A DNA stretch of 25,982 nucleotides. Source: a virus. The translations under genes and the position numbers were made by a program. Each line of letters opens with the position of its first letter. Within the stretch, counting starts at the first letter, position 1. A model generated the notes under the pieces. The model saw nothing but the letters and a program-made list of their open reading frames with translations, was not told where the DNA came from and searched no databases. Of this stretch, positions 1 through 6,140 are shown piece by piece. The stretch covers positions 1 to 25,982 of the IMG/VR virus record IMGVR_UViG_3300047319_000113; one strand, written 5' to 3'.

Positions 1-77
1 GTGGAGCGTATCTCGCGATGCGCAATCGCAAGCGGAAATATAAATCCGCTTGGGATCAAAAACTAATAGCGGCCTAA
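1..77 (+). CDS. Partial basic ORF, 3' end only
   Basis: An open frame enters from the left edge (codons in phase with position 3) and stops at TAA 75-77. The visible 24 residues include an internal Met at 18 and a very basic run, RNRKRKYK, followed by a Trp and an Ala-Ala end. There is no recognisable domain. It could be the tail of a small basic phage protein whose start lies outside the window, or a chance open frame. A 10-base perfect palindrome (AACGGCCGTT, 76-85) begins at its stop codon. Confidence 0.3.
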   Translation, partial: GAYLAMRNRKRKYKSAWDQKLIAA

Positions 78-85
78 CGGCCGTT
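76..85. repeat. 10-base perfect palindrome
   Basis: AACGGCCGTT is its own reverse complement. It overlaps the stop of the left-edge ORF and lies upstream of a purine-rich GGAGGAG-type ribosome-binding sequence (97-103). It could be an operator half-site pair or the top of a weak hairpin. There is no U-run after it, so a terminator is unlikely. Its role is unknown. Confidence 0.3.
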
Positions 86-114
86 ATGGACCCGCACGGA
101 GGAGCTAAAGTCTG

Positions 115-309
115 TTGGAGACTTCTAACACTCCCACTTACCAAAGCGCCACAACCTTCGTGCGGGTTTCTTTTCGTTTACCGTCGCACAATAAACAGGT
201 GATCGAAATGAACCAAGAAGCAATGTCTAGTGCTGAGCGCCTAATCGTTCTTGCGGAGCGGTACAAGTGGGCGCTTGAGCGCATTCGCATACGGGCGTCT
301 AGCGATTGA
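115..309 (+). CDS. Small hypothetical protein (start uncertain)
   Basis: A 64-codon frame from TTG 115 with a GGAGGAG-type ribosome-binding sequence about 11 bases upstream. An internal ATG at 208 would give a 33-residue protein starting MNQEAMSSAERL. That C-terminal part reads as an amphipathic helix rich in Ala, Glu and Arg and looks more protein-like than the first 31 residues, so the shorter form is quite possible. It has no recognised family. Its stop region overlaps the next small frame, which suggests a compact run of tiny early or accessory genes read rightward. Confidence 0.4.
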   Translation: METSNTPTYQSATTFVRVSFRLPSHNKQVIEMNQEAMSSAERLIVLAERYKWALERIRIRASSD

Positions 310-322
310 CTACACGCTGCGC

Positions 323-433
323 ATGATCGACCTGCTGAACCACGTCGCCGTGCGCCACTATATCAAAAAGGATTTGCAGAAATTCCTGCCGCCGGGATAC
401 TCGAACCCGCTGCGCATCCCGCAGCACCACTAG
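323..433 (+). CDS. Small hypothetical protein, 36 aa
   Basis: The frame is open from 251, but the likely start is ATG 323, giving a 36-residue product beginning MIDLLNHVAVRHY. The codons are rich in G/C at the third position (ATC, CTG, GTC, CCG), which argues for real coding even though the product is tiny. There is a Pro-Pro-Gly stretch in the second half and a Pro-Gln-His-His end. A good ribosome-binding site is not evident; translation could be coupled to the gene ending at 309. No family recognised. Confidence 0.35.
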   Translation: MIDLLNHVAVRHYIKKDLQKFLPPGYSNPLRIPQHH

Positions 434-462
434 GGACGTTATCCGCCGCATAGCGAGTGACC

Positions 463-765
463 ATGACAGTTTATATTGACGGAGCGAGAAACGGGTTCGG
501 GAGAATGGTCATGTGCCACATGCTTGCCGATACGCCCGACGAGCTACACGCGATGGCCGTCTCTATCGGGATGAAGCGGCAATGGTATCAGTCGCCCGAC
601 AAGGCGAGCTTTCCGCACTATGACCTTTCGCTTACCCGCCGCGCGCTGGCGATAGCGAAGGGTGCAAAGGAAGTCACGCGGCAAGAATTGAGTGCCTACA
701 TGAAGGCAACGAAGGCGAGACTGATCGCGGACGGCCACACTTGGAAAAGTGCGGGCTGGTATTAA
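463..765 (+). CDS. DUF4031 domain protein
   Basis: A 100-residue protein (102 if GTG 457 is used) that spans the whole DUF4031 family pattern as I remember it: an N-terminal TVYIDGARN strand, then MCHMLADTPDELHAMA, then IGMKRQWYQ, FPHYDLS, and a C-terminal helix AIAKGAKEVTRQEL. The family is common in phages and their hosts; its biochemical function is not established. The conserved Cys-His, Asp and the FPHYD segment look like a possible small-molecule or metal site, which is inference. It lies among small rightward accessory genes and has no clear ribosome-binding site of its own. Confidence 0.75.
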   Translation: MTVYIDGARNGFGRMVMCHMLADTPDELHAMAVSIGMKRQWYQSPDKASFPHYDLSLTRRALAIAKGAKEVTRQELSAYMKATKARLIADGHTWKSAGWY

Positions 766-786
766 TGGCCCTGTAACGGATAACAG

Positions 787-969
787 ATGAAAAAGCTTAA
801 ATGCTGCCCAGATATGGAAGCGGCTCAGGAGAGCGGAACCGACAACGAGGGATTTGGGCCGTTGGTTTATCGCTCTGCGGAGGATATTTTCTTCTTAGGT
901 TGTGATCTTCCGGCTCTAAAATTTTGTCCTTGGTGCGGAAAGCGTCCCAAAGAGGTTACTGGCCCTTAA
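787..969 (+). CDS. Small Cys-rich protein, possible zinc ribbon
   Basis: A 60-residue protein with an N-terminal CC pair (residues 6-7) and a C-terminal FCPWCGKRP knuckle (residues about 46-54), so up to five cysteines might hold a metal. The middle has an acidic turn, GTDNEGFGP, and a hydrophobic stretch, DIFFLGCDLPAL. The CPWCGK knuckle is shared by many small phage zinc-ribbon proteins of unknown role, some annotated as restriction-alleviation (Lar) like; this one is not close enough to Lar for me to assign it. It sits 21 bases after the DUF4031 gene and probably belongs to the same transcript. Confidence 0.6.
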   Translation: MKKLKCCPDMEAAQESGTDNEGFGPLVYRSAEDIFFLGCDLPALKFCPWCGKRPKEVTGP

Positions 970-979
970 AGGATCGACA

Positions 980-1216
980 CTGTACAAAGAAGATATCATA
1001 ACAACCAGCATCCTCGCGGCATTATTAATTGCCGGTGGCTGCTGGTTTTATTTTTATGCGCTGCATACGGATAGATATATTACCACAGAATTCTGTAAGC
1101 CGCGTGGTTACGTTGGCGGGTTTATACGAAACAACAATCAACTCGGTTGTGTTGCCAGCGATGGCAGACACGTTCTAATCAGGGATATTCAACATGCAGA
1201 AAAAACGAGACCATAG
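980..1216 (+). CDS. Small membrane protein with probable CTG start
   Basis: A 78-codon frame with no ATG, GTG or TTG in a good position. CTG at 980 has AAAGGA (968-973) six bases upstream, which makes it the best start. Residues about 7-26 form one hydrophobic segment, ILAALLIAGGCWFYFYAL, followed by a soluble tail with two further cysteines (EFCKPRGY and LGCVASDG). The topology suggests a membrane-anchored protein with its tail outside the cytoplasm, where the Cys pair could form a disulfide; this is inference. It begins 10 bases after the preceding gene and overlaps the next start at 1194. Family unknown. Confidence 0.45.
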   Translation: MYKEDIITTSILAALLIAGGCWFYFYALHTDRYITTEFCKPRGYVGGFIRNNNQLGCVASDGRHVLIRDIQHAEKTRP

Positions 1217-1349
1217 CGCCGCATCCCGCAAGAGCTGGGCAACGCGCAAGCGCATGAAGCTGGCACGGGTGCAGCAGCGTCCCAGAGCGTCCCGAGCGCG
1301 GGATCGTACGGAGCTGCTACCGTGTCCTGACTACGGCGCACGCAAATAA
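1194..1349 (+). CDS. Small highly basic protein, 51 aa
   Basis: ATG 1194 to TAA 1347-1349 encodes 51 residues with about one third Arg or Lys: MQKKRDHSAASRKSW, then repeated RK/KR pairs and a PCPDYGARK end. It overlaps the last 23 bases of the membrane-protein frame. A nucleic-acid-binding or virion-packaged basic peptide is possible, but no family is recognised. Its last codons run into the A-rich strand opposite the late terminator, so this is the end of the rightward gene cluster. Confidence 0.4.
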   Translation: MQKKRDHSAASRKSWATRKRMKLARVQQRPRASRARDRTELLPCPDYGARK

Positions 1350-1382
1350 AAAAGGCCGCTGCGAGGGGTGCCCACAGCGGCC
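1343..1382 (-). terminator. Rho-independent terminator of the late leftward unit
   Basis: An 8-base perfect stem, GGCCGCTG (1354-1361) with CAGCGGCC (1375-1382), and a 13-base loop. On the + strand it is preceded by AAATAAAAAA, so a leftward transcript reads stem then UUUUUUAUUU, the standard layout for an intrinsic terminator. In the rightward direction it is followed by purines, so it should not stop the early genes efficiently. It marks the convergent end between the two gene sets. Confidence 0.75.
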
Positions 1383-1403
1383 AGTCGGGTAGGAAGGAAA
1401 GAG

Positions 1404-1428
1404 GGAGGCAGCCGGAGGGACTGCCTCC
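1404..1428 (-). terminator. Second hairpin upstream of the late terminator
   Basis: GGAGGCAG (1404-1411) pairs perfectly with CTGCCTCC (1421-1428) around a 9-base loop. In the leftward transcript it is followed by a pyrimidine-rich stretch (CUCUUUCCUUCC) and comes just before the U-run terminator. It may act as a tandem terminator or protect the 3' end of the late mRNA. It has no clean U-run of its own. Confidence 0.45.
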
Positions 1429-1457
1429 TGTCGGTGCCAAAGCCGACGACGTTGGTG

Positions 1458-1556
1458 TCAGCAGCAGTTATAATAACCAGAAAGCCGCACACCGATTGAA
1501 ACGGCAACGACGATCCCGATTATCAGCAACGCGATTTGCACAACACCTAATTTCAA
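1458..1556 (-). CDS. 32-aa single-pass membrane peptide (TTG start)
   Basis: Starting at TTG 1556, which overlaps the TGA stop of the upstream gene in the pattern TTGA, the frame encodes 32 residues: a short N-terminus, one long hydrophobic helix (VQIALLIIGIVVAVSIGV, residues about 6-23), and a RLSGYYNCC end with two cysteines. AAAGGA lies about 8 bases upstream inside the previous gene. It is the last gene before the tandem hairpins. A tiny membrane peptide at the end of a late operon could be a lysis accessory or a virion or host-membrane factor; nothing in the sequence decides this. A GTG at codon 6 is an alternative start. Confidence 0.45.
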   Translation of the reverse strand: MKLGVVQIALLIIGIVVAVSIGVRLSGYYNCC

Positions 1557-1987
1557 ACCAGCGGTCCTTTTATCACGGCAGGACGCAGCTCGCTCATTAA
1601 CGCAACCTCTACTTCATCATCAGTCGTGATCCCCAAATCGAACATCAAGCCTTCACTGATATCCGCAACCCTATCTGTATCTGAATGCGGTCCCCAATCA
1701 GCCGGGAAAGCTGTCAGCACGACCTGCGTCTTGACGGCACGAATAACTGCCAACTCTTTTATTATTTGATCCTTGGGATAAATATCGTAGTCCCACCGGC
1801 ACGCAATGAAGTGCACGTATGGATTTAATCGTCTCGCCAGACCCGATGTGCCGGGAGGTTGTGTTGGTAAAAATAAATGTGGTGCCATTTCTATTTCGTA
1901 AATAAAAGCGAGACCTTCGTCTGGCGCGACTCCCATATCATTGGGTCCACCAAACCATGAGACCTTTCCCTTAAGCCGTAATACCAT
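1553..1987 (-). CDS. Late-operon protein with possible double-psi beta-barrel fold
   Basis: A 144-residue protein. ATG 1987 is preferred over the ATG at 2020 because AGAGGTGA lies just upstream and the longer form would run into the previous gene. The start region reads GKVSWFGGPNDMGV, followed by GLAFIYEIE, PPGTSGLARRLNP, HFIACRWDY, FPADWGPHSDTDRVADIS and an end, LMFDLGITTDDEVEV. The first and last blocks resemble RlpA/EG45-like double-psi barrels, where a conserved Asp and a late DG/DDEV turn flank the site; I have seen similar conserved proteins in rhizobial phage genomes but cannot name the family. A cell-wall-related role near the lysis end of the operon is plausible but unproven. Confidence 0.5.
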   Translation of the reverse strand: MVLRLKGKVSWFGGPNDMGVAPDEGLAFIYEIEMAPHLFLPTQPPGTSGLARRLNPYVHFIACRWDYDIYPKDQIIKELAVIRAVKTQVVLTAFPADWGPHSDTDRVADISEGLMFDLGITTDDEVEVALMSELRPAVIKGPLV

Positions 1988-1991
1988 GGCT

Positions 1992-2294
1992 TCACCTCTT
2001 CGGTTGCGCTCCACACTCACTGCGGTAGATCGCAGGGATTAAATAATTGCCCACCGGGTGCGACGTAAAGCCTGGATCGTCCGGACCAGTTGCCACCGCG
2101 ATCGCGGGATCGCACGACGTTCGCCGTATCAGATCGATCGCCATGGCGAATGGCGGCACGATCGCAAGCGGTGCAGCTCGTGCTGGCTCTTGCGCTGGAG
2201 TCTCCTTATAAATACGCACGTGCGTACGTCGTGCCTCCGCTGCAGCCGCTGGCAGCAACGTCATCAAAATAATTCCAAGGATCATCCGTTTCAT
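1992..2294 (-). CDS. Small secreted hypothetical protein
   Basis: A 100-residue product with a clear Sec signal peptide: KR at the N-terminus, hydrophobic core MILGIILMTLLPAAAAEA, and a likely cut after AEA near residue 21. The mature part is short, with two cysteines (RRTSCDPAI and SECGAQ) that could pair in the periplasm. ACAGGAGACTT gives a strong ribosome-binding site before ATG 2294. There is no lipobox, so it does not look like a classical outer spanin. It sits 12 bases after the preceding small gene, in the part of the late unit where lysis genes often lie. Confidence 0.5.
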   Translation of the reverse strand: MKRMILGIILMTLLPAAAAEARRTHVRIYKETPAQEPARAAPLAIVPPFAMAIDLIRRTSCDPAIAVATGPDDPGFTSHPVGNYLIPAIYRSECGAQPKR

Positions 2295-2306
2295 TTAAGT
2301 CTCCTG

Positions 2307-2615
2307 TTAGCAACTCGGTGGTGTCCATTTCAGCGCGTCAGCTCTAGCGCGTTGATAAATAACAATAGAATTCTGCAATCCAGCAGACGCACGATTAGGC
2401 TGATCGCGTGCATCCTTAAGCCAGCTGGTAAATAAATGTTTCATGTTGTCTCTGAACGCCTCGTCAACGGCTGCGAGAACCTGCGCTCGAATATGAACGC
2501 GGTCTTCATCGGTAACGCAAACTGGACGTAGCGGCTCATCGCCTTTTGAATAGACCATCGCAGCGCCAAGCAGCACCATTACAAAACAAACTGCGATGAT
2601 TGTTCTCGCTTCCAT
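2307..2615 (-). CDS. Small membrane-anchored helical protein
   Basis: A 102-residue product: MEARTIIAVCFVMVLLGAAMVYS is a single N-terminal hydrophobic helix, then a mostly polar helical domain (DRVHIRAQVLAAVDEAF, residues about 39-55) and a Cys near the end (TPPSC). The layout (short inside, one membrane pass, long outside helical domain) resembles inner-membrane spanin subunits, but the partner downstream lacks a lipobox, so the spanin idea is weak. Its ribosome-binding site is poor. It follows the S74 fibre gene by about 50 bases. Confidence 0.5.
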   Translation of the reverse strand: MEARTIIAVCFVMVLLGAAMVYSKGDEPLRPVCVTDEDRVHIRAQVLAAVDEAFRDNMKHLFTSWLKDARDQPNRASAGLQNSIVIYQRARADALKWTPPSC

Positions 2616-2663
2616 TCATTTTATCTTAGTTATAAAATCCTGCATCGTCAGCGGCGGTTCCCC

Positions 2664-3911
2664 TCATGCGCCTTCCAGCGTTTCGACCCGCGCTTTTAAT
2701 TCCTTGATGGCATTGATGAGTGCAAAGATCAGCGGAGTCGTGTCAAGGTCGCGTATGTCGTTGACTTGTTCGCCGTCGATATAGCCATTACGCAACGTCA
2801 CCATTTCCGGAAAGATACTCTCGACCTCCTGCGCGATCAGACCATGAAATGTCTTACTGCTCTCGGCGACTTGCCGGTGCGGGCTGTTGGGATAGGGAAC
2901 AGCCAACGCATCTTTTGATTTTGTACCGTCAGCCGAAGGAATATGATCCGGCGGCTCCGCTGTATCATTGCCTTTATAGGTGAAGGTGACAGGACGCAGT
3001 TGCGCGACGGCATCTAGGCCGACTGCATAATCACCCTGCACATTCTTGATGCGCTCGTCGGACGAGTCGGCCCACGCGCCGCCGCCGGGCTTGTAGGCCG
3101 CGCCATTGACGAGAAAGCCAGCCGGATATTGCAGTTGAATGGTGATGGCATTGTTCACCACCCATTGCCAGTAGCCATTTGATTTTGTGTAGGACCAATA
3201 GCAAGCCGCGCCATTGACGAGCATCAACGTAGCATTAGTATCAGCGTAAATATAATCTCCGTTTGGTCCCCACATGAGCGACGCAGCGGCTTGCACGTTG
3301 CCGGTTGAATAAAGGAAACCGCAATCAATCCTATTGCCGTTTGCATTCATAGGCCCGGACGAAAACGCTCCACCAACAGATAACGCTTGGGCAATAGTTA
3401 CTGCGCCGCTCGCTCGATTAATCAACAATGGCGAGCCTAACCAACCGGCGCTGTCATTATAGCGATCAATTTCAAAATCACTGCCAGCGTTTCCGCCGCT
3501 CTCAGCCGTTGAATTTCCAAGCTGTATCACCCATCGCGTACTAGTTCCCGTATAGCCACCGAGAAACGCGCCTTGTCCACTGGCGGTCTTAGAAAGAAGC
3601 AACTGCGGACTTGCAACATTAATGTTTAGATTGCCGCTCATTGCATCGCCGGTCTTGGAAACCTTGGCGGCTGATACCGTCGCGTCGGCGGCATCGACGT
3701 AATCCTTACGAACGGCGTTGCTTGCTGCCGGTCCGGTCGGCAATCCCAATTGACCTGACATGATATCGCCAGCCTTGGCGACAAAGGCCGAATTACTGCC
3801 GCTGGTCTTGATGTCCCATGCACCGGAGGCTGTATGCCAGACGTAATCCGGTCCTCCGGCTGGACTATAGGTTTGTCCTTCAGTTGGTGACGCAGGAAAA
3901 TCATAGGGCAT
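2664..3911 (-). CDS. Tail fibre with C-terminal S74 self-cleaving chaperone
   Basis: A 415-residue protein beginning MPYDFPASPTEGQTY, a fibre N-terminus often seen in tail proteins. It carries two KAGDxMSG-type repeats (residues about 46 and 87), a low-complexity beta-rich shaft, and a C-terminal Peptidase_S74 intramolecular chaperone. The S74 hallmarks are SSDERIKN at 283-290, with the predicted cut between Ser284 and Asp285, then HGLIAQEVESIFPEMV and a C-terminal coiled coil (LINAIKELKARVETLE). In known families the domain trimerises the fibre and then cuts itself off, leaving about 284 residues on the virion. AAGGAG stands 8 bases before ATG 3911. It is probably a receptor-binding or side fibre of the baseplate. 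Confidence 0.85.
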   Translation of the reverse strand: MPYDFPASPTEGQTYSPAGGPDYVWHTASGAWDIKTSGSNSAFVAKAGDIMSGQLGLPTGPAASNAVRKDYVDAADATVSAAKVSKTGDAMSGNLNINVASPQLLLSKTASGQGAFLGGYTGTSTRWVIQLGNSTAESGGNAGSDFEIDRYNDSAGWLGSPLLINRASGAVTIAQALSVGGAFSSGPMNANGNRIDCGFLYSTGNVQAAASLMWGPNGDYIYADTNATLMLVNGAACYWSYTKSNGYWQWVVNNAITIQLQYPAGFLVNGAAYKPGGGAWADSSDERIKNVQGDYAVGLDAVAQLRPVTFTYKGNDTAEPPDHIPSADGTKSKDALAVPYPNSPHRQVAESSKTFHGLIAQEVESIFPEMVTLRNGYIDGEQVNDIRDLDTTPLIFALINAIKELKARVETLEGA

Positions 3912-3923
3912 TAGATAATCTCC

Positions 3924-5798
3924 TTAGTTCACTTCCGCACCGCCGACTTGAACCCACTGGCTTGTGTTTACGTCGGTAAAGTAGATATAGAGAGCGCCTG
4001 TCATGCTATTCCACCAAAGCTGTCCCGCTATTGGTGAGAGCGGCGCTGCATCAGAGATCGAGGCGCTTGGCTTTGTATTGATCGCGGTCGTGACAAATGC
4101 GGTTGTCGCCAGTGATGTATCATTGTCGCCAGCATTCGGCGTCGGCGCTTTTGGATCGCCGGTAAAGACAGGCGAAGCCAGCGGAGCCTTTGTTGTATCT
4201 GACGGGTGGACGTGATCACCACGCGAATAGAGCGCAGATGAACCGGGAGCGGCAACACTGTCCATTGCCGGATTAGCATTAGACGGATTGGTACTGCCTG
4301 CCGCCGTCATCGCAGCCGTAACAAAAGCAGTCGTTGCTATCGATGTGTCGTTGTCACCTGGAGCTGGCGTTGGCGCTTTCGGGTCGCCGGTAAATGTCGG
4401 TGACGCGAGCGGAGCTTTTAGCGCGTCGGCGTTATCAATGTAGGTTTTGGTTGATGTCTGAAATGATAAGTCGGCATTATCAACGTATTGTTTCGTCGCA
4501 GCCTGAAGTGACAAAGAGGGATCAGCCGGAAGCATCAGCGGTCCGGTCATCGTGTCGCCAGCCTTCAGGACGCGCAGCGCATCCGCCGCGTCTACATAGG
4601 CGGTCGTGACACTCGGCGAGATTGCCGCGATAGCGCCATTGACGAAAGCTGTCGTAGCGATGCTGGTATCGTTATCGTTAGCCGCTGGCGTCGGTGCTTT
4701 TGGATCGCCGGTAAATGTCGGCGAGACGATACCAGCCTTCGTTGCGTCGGCAGCGTCGACGTATGCCTTGGTGACACCCGTACCGGGAGAGGCATCGACA
4801 TATTGCTTGGTTGCTGCTTCGAGAGGATTAGCCGGGTCAGCTGGCAGTATGATCGCGCCAAAGGCGGTCGTTACTTTATTGGTACTATTCCAGTTCATCA
4901 CTTCGCTATTATTGGCGGAAAGCGAAAGTGAGCCAGCACCTTTGCGAAATAATCCGCTTGCCGGTTCGCTGCCGAAAGCATATCCCGGTAACGCTTGCGA
5001 ACCGTCGAGCGATCTTGTCTGTGCAAGGATATTGCAGATACTCGTATTCAAAGAAAATGCCGGTACTCCAGCGATAGCTACGTTGAGCGCACCCGCTGTC
5101 GAATATAATCCTGTATTCAATTCTCCAGTAAAATTCAGGGACGGCGTAGTGGCAGATCCGAGAGGCAACGTCAGCGAGCCGGTCATGCTGTCACCAGCCT
5201 TGGCGACTTTCTCCGTATCGACTTCCGCTATGGCCGTCTGAACATCGGTCGCCGAAACGTTGCCCGTAGGGGTGAACGCAACGCTGAGCGCATTCCCACC
5301 ACCGCCGCCAGTACCGCCCGTCGAATTAATCGTCAGCGTATTGGCGGCATCATCATAAACGAGAGAGACATTGCTTCCTTGTTTGAGTAGCGCAGCAACG
5401 CGGTCGTCAACGCCTTCGGCGAAGTCTGGAATATTCGCAGACGTAACGTAAGCATCAAAGACCGTATTTTGCTGAACCCACTGCGCACTGTCTAGATCAA
5501 CATAATAAATGTATGTATTTCCGCTGTCACTGTCCCACCAGATCGAACCCGGTTTTGGTCCTACAGGTGCCGTATCGCGCATGAAAACAACAGCTTCTGT
5601 TCCCGGTGGCCCTTGCGGTCCTGTCGGTCCCGCTGGTCCCGGTACAAGCGACGGCGGTCCCGGCGGTCCCGGTATGCCTTGGTCAAGAACCTGTATTGTT
5701 TCCAAATCATCAGACGCAGTTACAACAATCGTGTCGTCATCAGCAGCATTTATAATGATCGTTACTGGATCTTGATTAATAATATCAACGCTGCTCAT
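3924..5798 (-). CDS. Repeat-rich tail fibre with collagen-like segment
   Basis: A 624-residue fibre. Residues 1-40 form a beta-rich head, 41-67 a collagen-like run (GIPGPPGPP then GPAGPTGPQGPPG), 84-109 a GSIWWDSDSGNTYIYY module, 160-168 a Gly-rich hinge, and 198-211 and 412-425 KAGDxMTG repeats. AATKQYVD repeats follow each long shaft unit (328-335, 433-440). Three near-identical units, each reading TFTGDPKAPTP (VFTGDPKAPTP in the third) then DNDTS[IL]ATTAFV, occur at 359-386, 466-493 and 542-569. The C-terminus repeats the WW module (592-617). These repeats are typical of long phage fibre shafts. No chaperone domain is present, so it may depend on neighbours for folding. It overlaps the preceding gene by an ATGA. 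Confidence 0.8.
   Translation of the reverse strand: MSSVDIINQDPVTIIINAADDDTIVVTASDDLETIQVLDQGIPGPPGPPSLVPGPAGPTGPQGPPGTEAVVFMRDTAPVGPKPGSIWWDSDSGNTYIYYVDLDSAQWVQQNTVFDAYVTSANIPDFAEGVDDRVAALLKQGSNVSLVYDDAANTLTINSTGGTGGGGGNALSVAFTPTGNVSATDVQTAIAEVDTEKVAKAGDSMTGSLTLPLGSATTPSLNFTGELNTGLYSTAGALNVAIAGVPAFSLNTSICNILAQTRSLDGSQALPGYAFGSEPASGLFRKGAGSLSLSANNSEVMNWNSTNKVTTAFGAIILPADPANPLEAATKQYVDASPGTGVTKAYVDAADATKAGIVSPTFTGDPKAPTPAANDNDTSIATTAFVNGAIAAISPSVTTAYVDAADALRVLKAGDTMTGPLMLPADPSLSLQAATKQYVDNADLSFQTSTKTYIDNADALKAPLASPTFTGDPKAPTPAPGDNDTSIATTAFVTAAMTAAGSTNPSNANPAMDSVAAPGSSALYSRGDHVHPSDTTKAPLASPVFTGDPKAPTPNAGDNDTSLATTAFVTTAINTKPSASISDAAPLSPIAGQLWWNSMTGALYIYFTDVNTSQWVQVGGAEVN
4092..4175 (-). repeat. 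Fibre shaft repeat, copy 3
   Basis: Encodes residues 542-569 of the 624-residue fibre: TGDPKAPTP, a variable four-residue linker, DNDTSLATTAFV. It is nearly identical in protein to copies at 4320-4403 and 4641-4724, with several silent base changes between copies, so the duplication is not very recent or is held by selection. Confidence 0.7.
4320..4403 (-). repeat. Fibre shaft repeat, copy 2
   Basis: Encodes residues 466-493 of the fibre. It has the same TGDPKAPTP and DNDTSIATTAFV core as the other two copies, with a PAPGD linker. Between copies 1 and 2 lie the KAGDTMTG and KQYVD units; between 2 and 3 lies a GDHVHPSD turn. Confidence 0.7.
4641..4724 (-). repeat. Fibre shaft repeat, copy 1
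   Basis: Encodes residues 359-386 of the fibre, with the TGDPKAPTP / DNDTSIATTAFV core and an AAND linker. It is the copy nearest the N-terminal, virion-attached part of the fibre. Confidence 0.7.
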
Positions 5799-6139
5799 CG
5801 TGTCGGTCCCGCATTATTGATAAGCGTGCCAAACCATATTTTTATTTTCATTCCATTGAGCGTCATAATCATAGACTGATCATGACTGCCAAGTCCCAAC
5901 CGTGCTAAAGTGTCCTGTAAAATTCTCACAGAGAAAAGACCACCTGCCGGATTAAGCAGAATAATCTCTCCAGTATCAGTACCAAGCCGCAACTCAGCCT
6001 CGACATCCTCAGCATGACGACGCAACATCATCTCCAACGATGCACCAGTCATATCAATTGGTGCACCAACAGCCGTCATGTATTGGAAGACGCGATAAAA
6101 GTCCGCGTCATTCTCGACCGTGATATTGACTGTTGCCAT
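5795..6139 (-). CDS. Small fibre-associated protein, BppU-like N-terminal fold candidate
   Basis: A 114-residue protein from ATG 6139, one base after the stop of the previous gene (TGACATG); the longer frame from 6181 would overlap that gene. It reads MATVNITVENDADFYRVF, then VGAPIDMTGASLEMMLRR, a LLNPAGGLFSVRI strand and a W-F-G strand near the end. The PIDLTG-type and KIPIW-type blocks recur in small phage proteins next to tail fibres and resemble the N-terminal domain of BppU-type baseplate proteins; this is my recollection. A fibre adaptor or baseplate attachment role would suit its place directly before the long fibre. Confidence 0.5.
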   Translation of the reverse strand: MATVNITVENDADFYRVFQYMTAVGAPIDMTGASLEMMLRRHAEDVEAELRLGTDTGEIILLNPAGGLFSVRILQDTLARLGLGSHDQSMIMTLNGMKIKIWFGTLINNAGPTR

Positions 6140-6140
6140 G

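Noticed and set aside
1-1350. tRNA or CRISPR in the short-gene region
   Set aside because: No cloverleaf with a TTCGA-type arm and no spaced direct repeats are visible.
1189-1440. 83-codon leftward frame covering the convergence zone
   Set aside because: It contains both hairpins and the late terminator, is antisense to the rightward basic gene, and its translation is low-complexity (Ala/Pro/Cys-rich) with no ribosome-binding site.
2058-2435. 125-codon rightward frame opposite the small secreted and membrane genes
   Set aside because: It crosses two leftward genes with good starts and a signal peptide; the product is Arg/Ser/Cys-rich without any domain pattern.
4606-5241. 211-codon rightward frame inside the long fibre gene
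   Set aside because: Its codons are the complement of the fibre's repeated Gly/Ala/Thr codons, and it crosses the fibre repeats, so it is a shadow.
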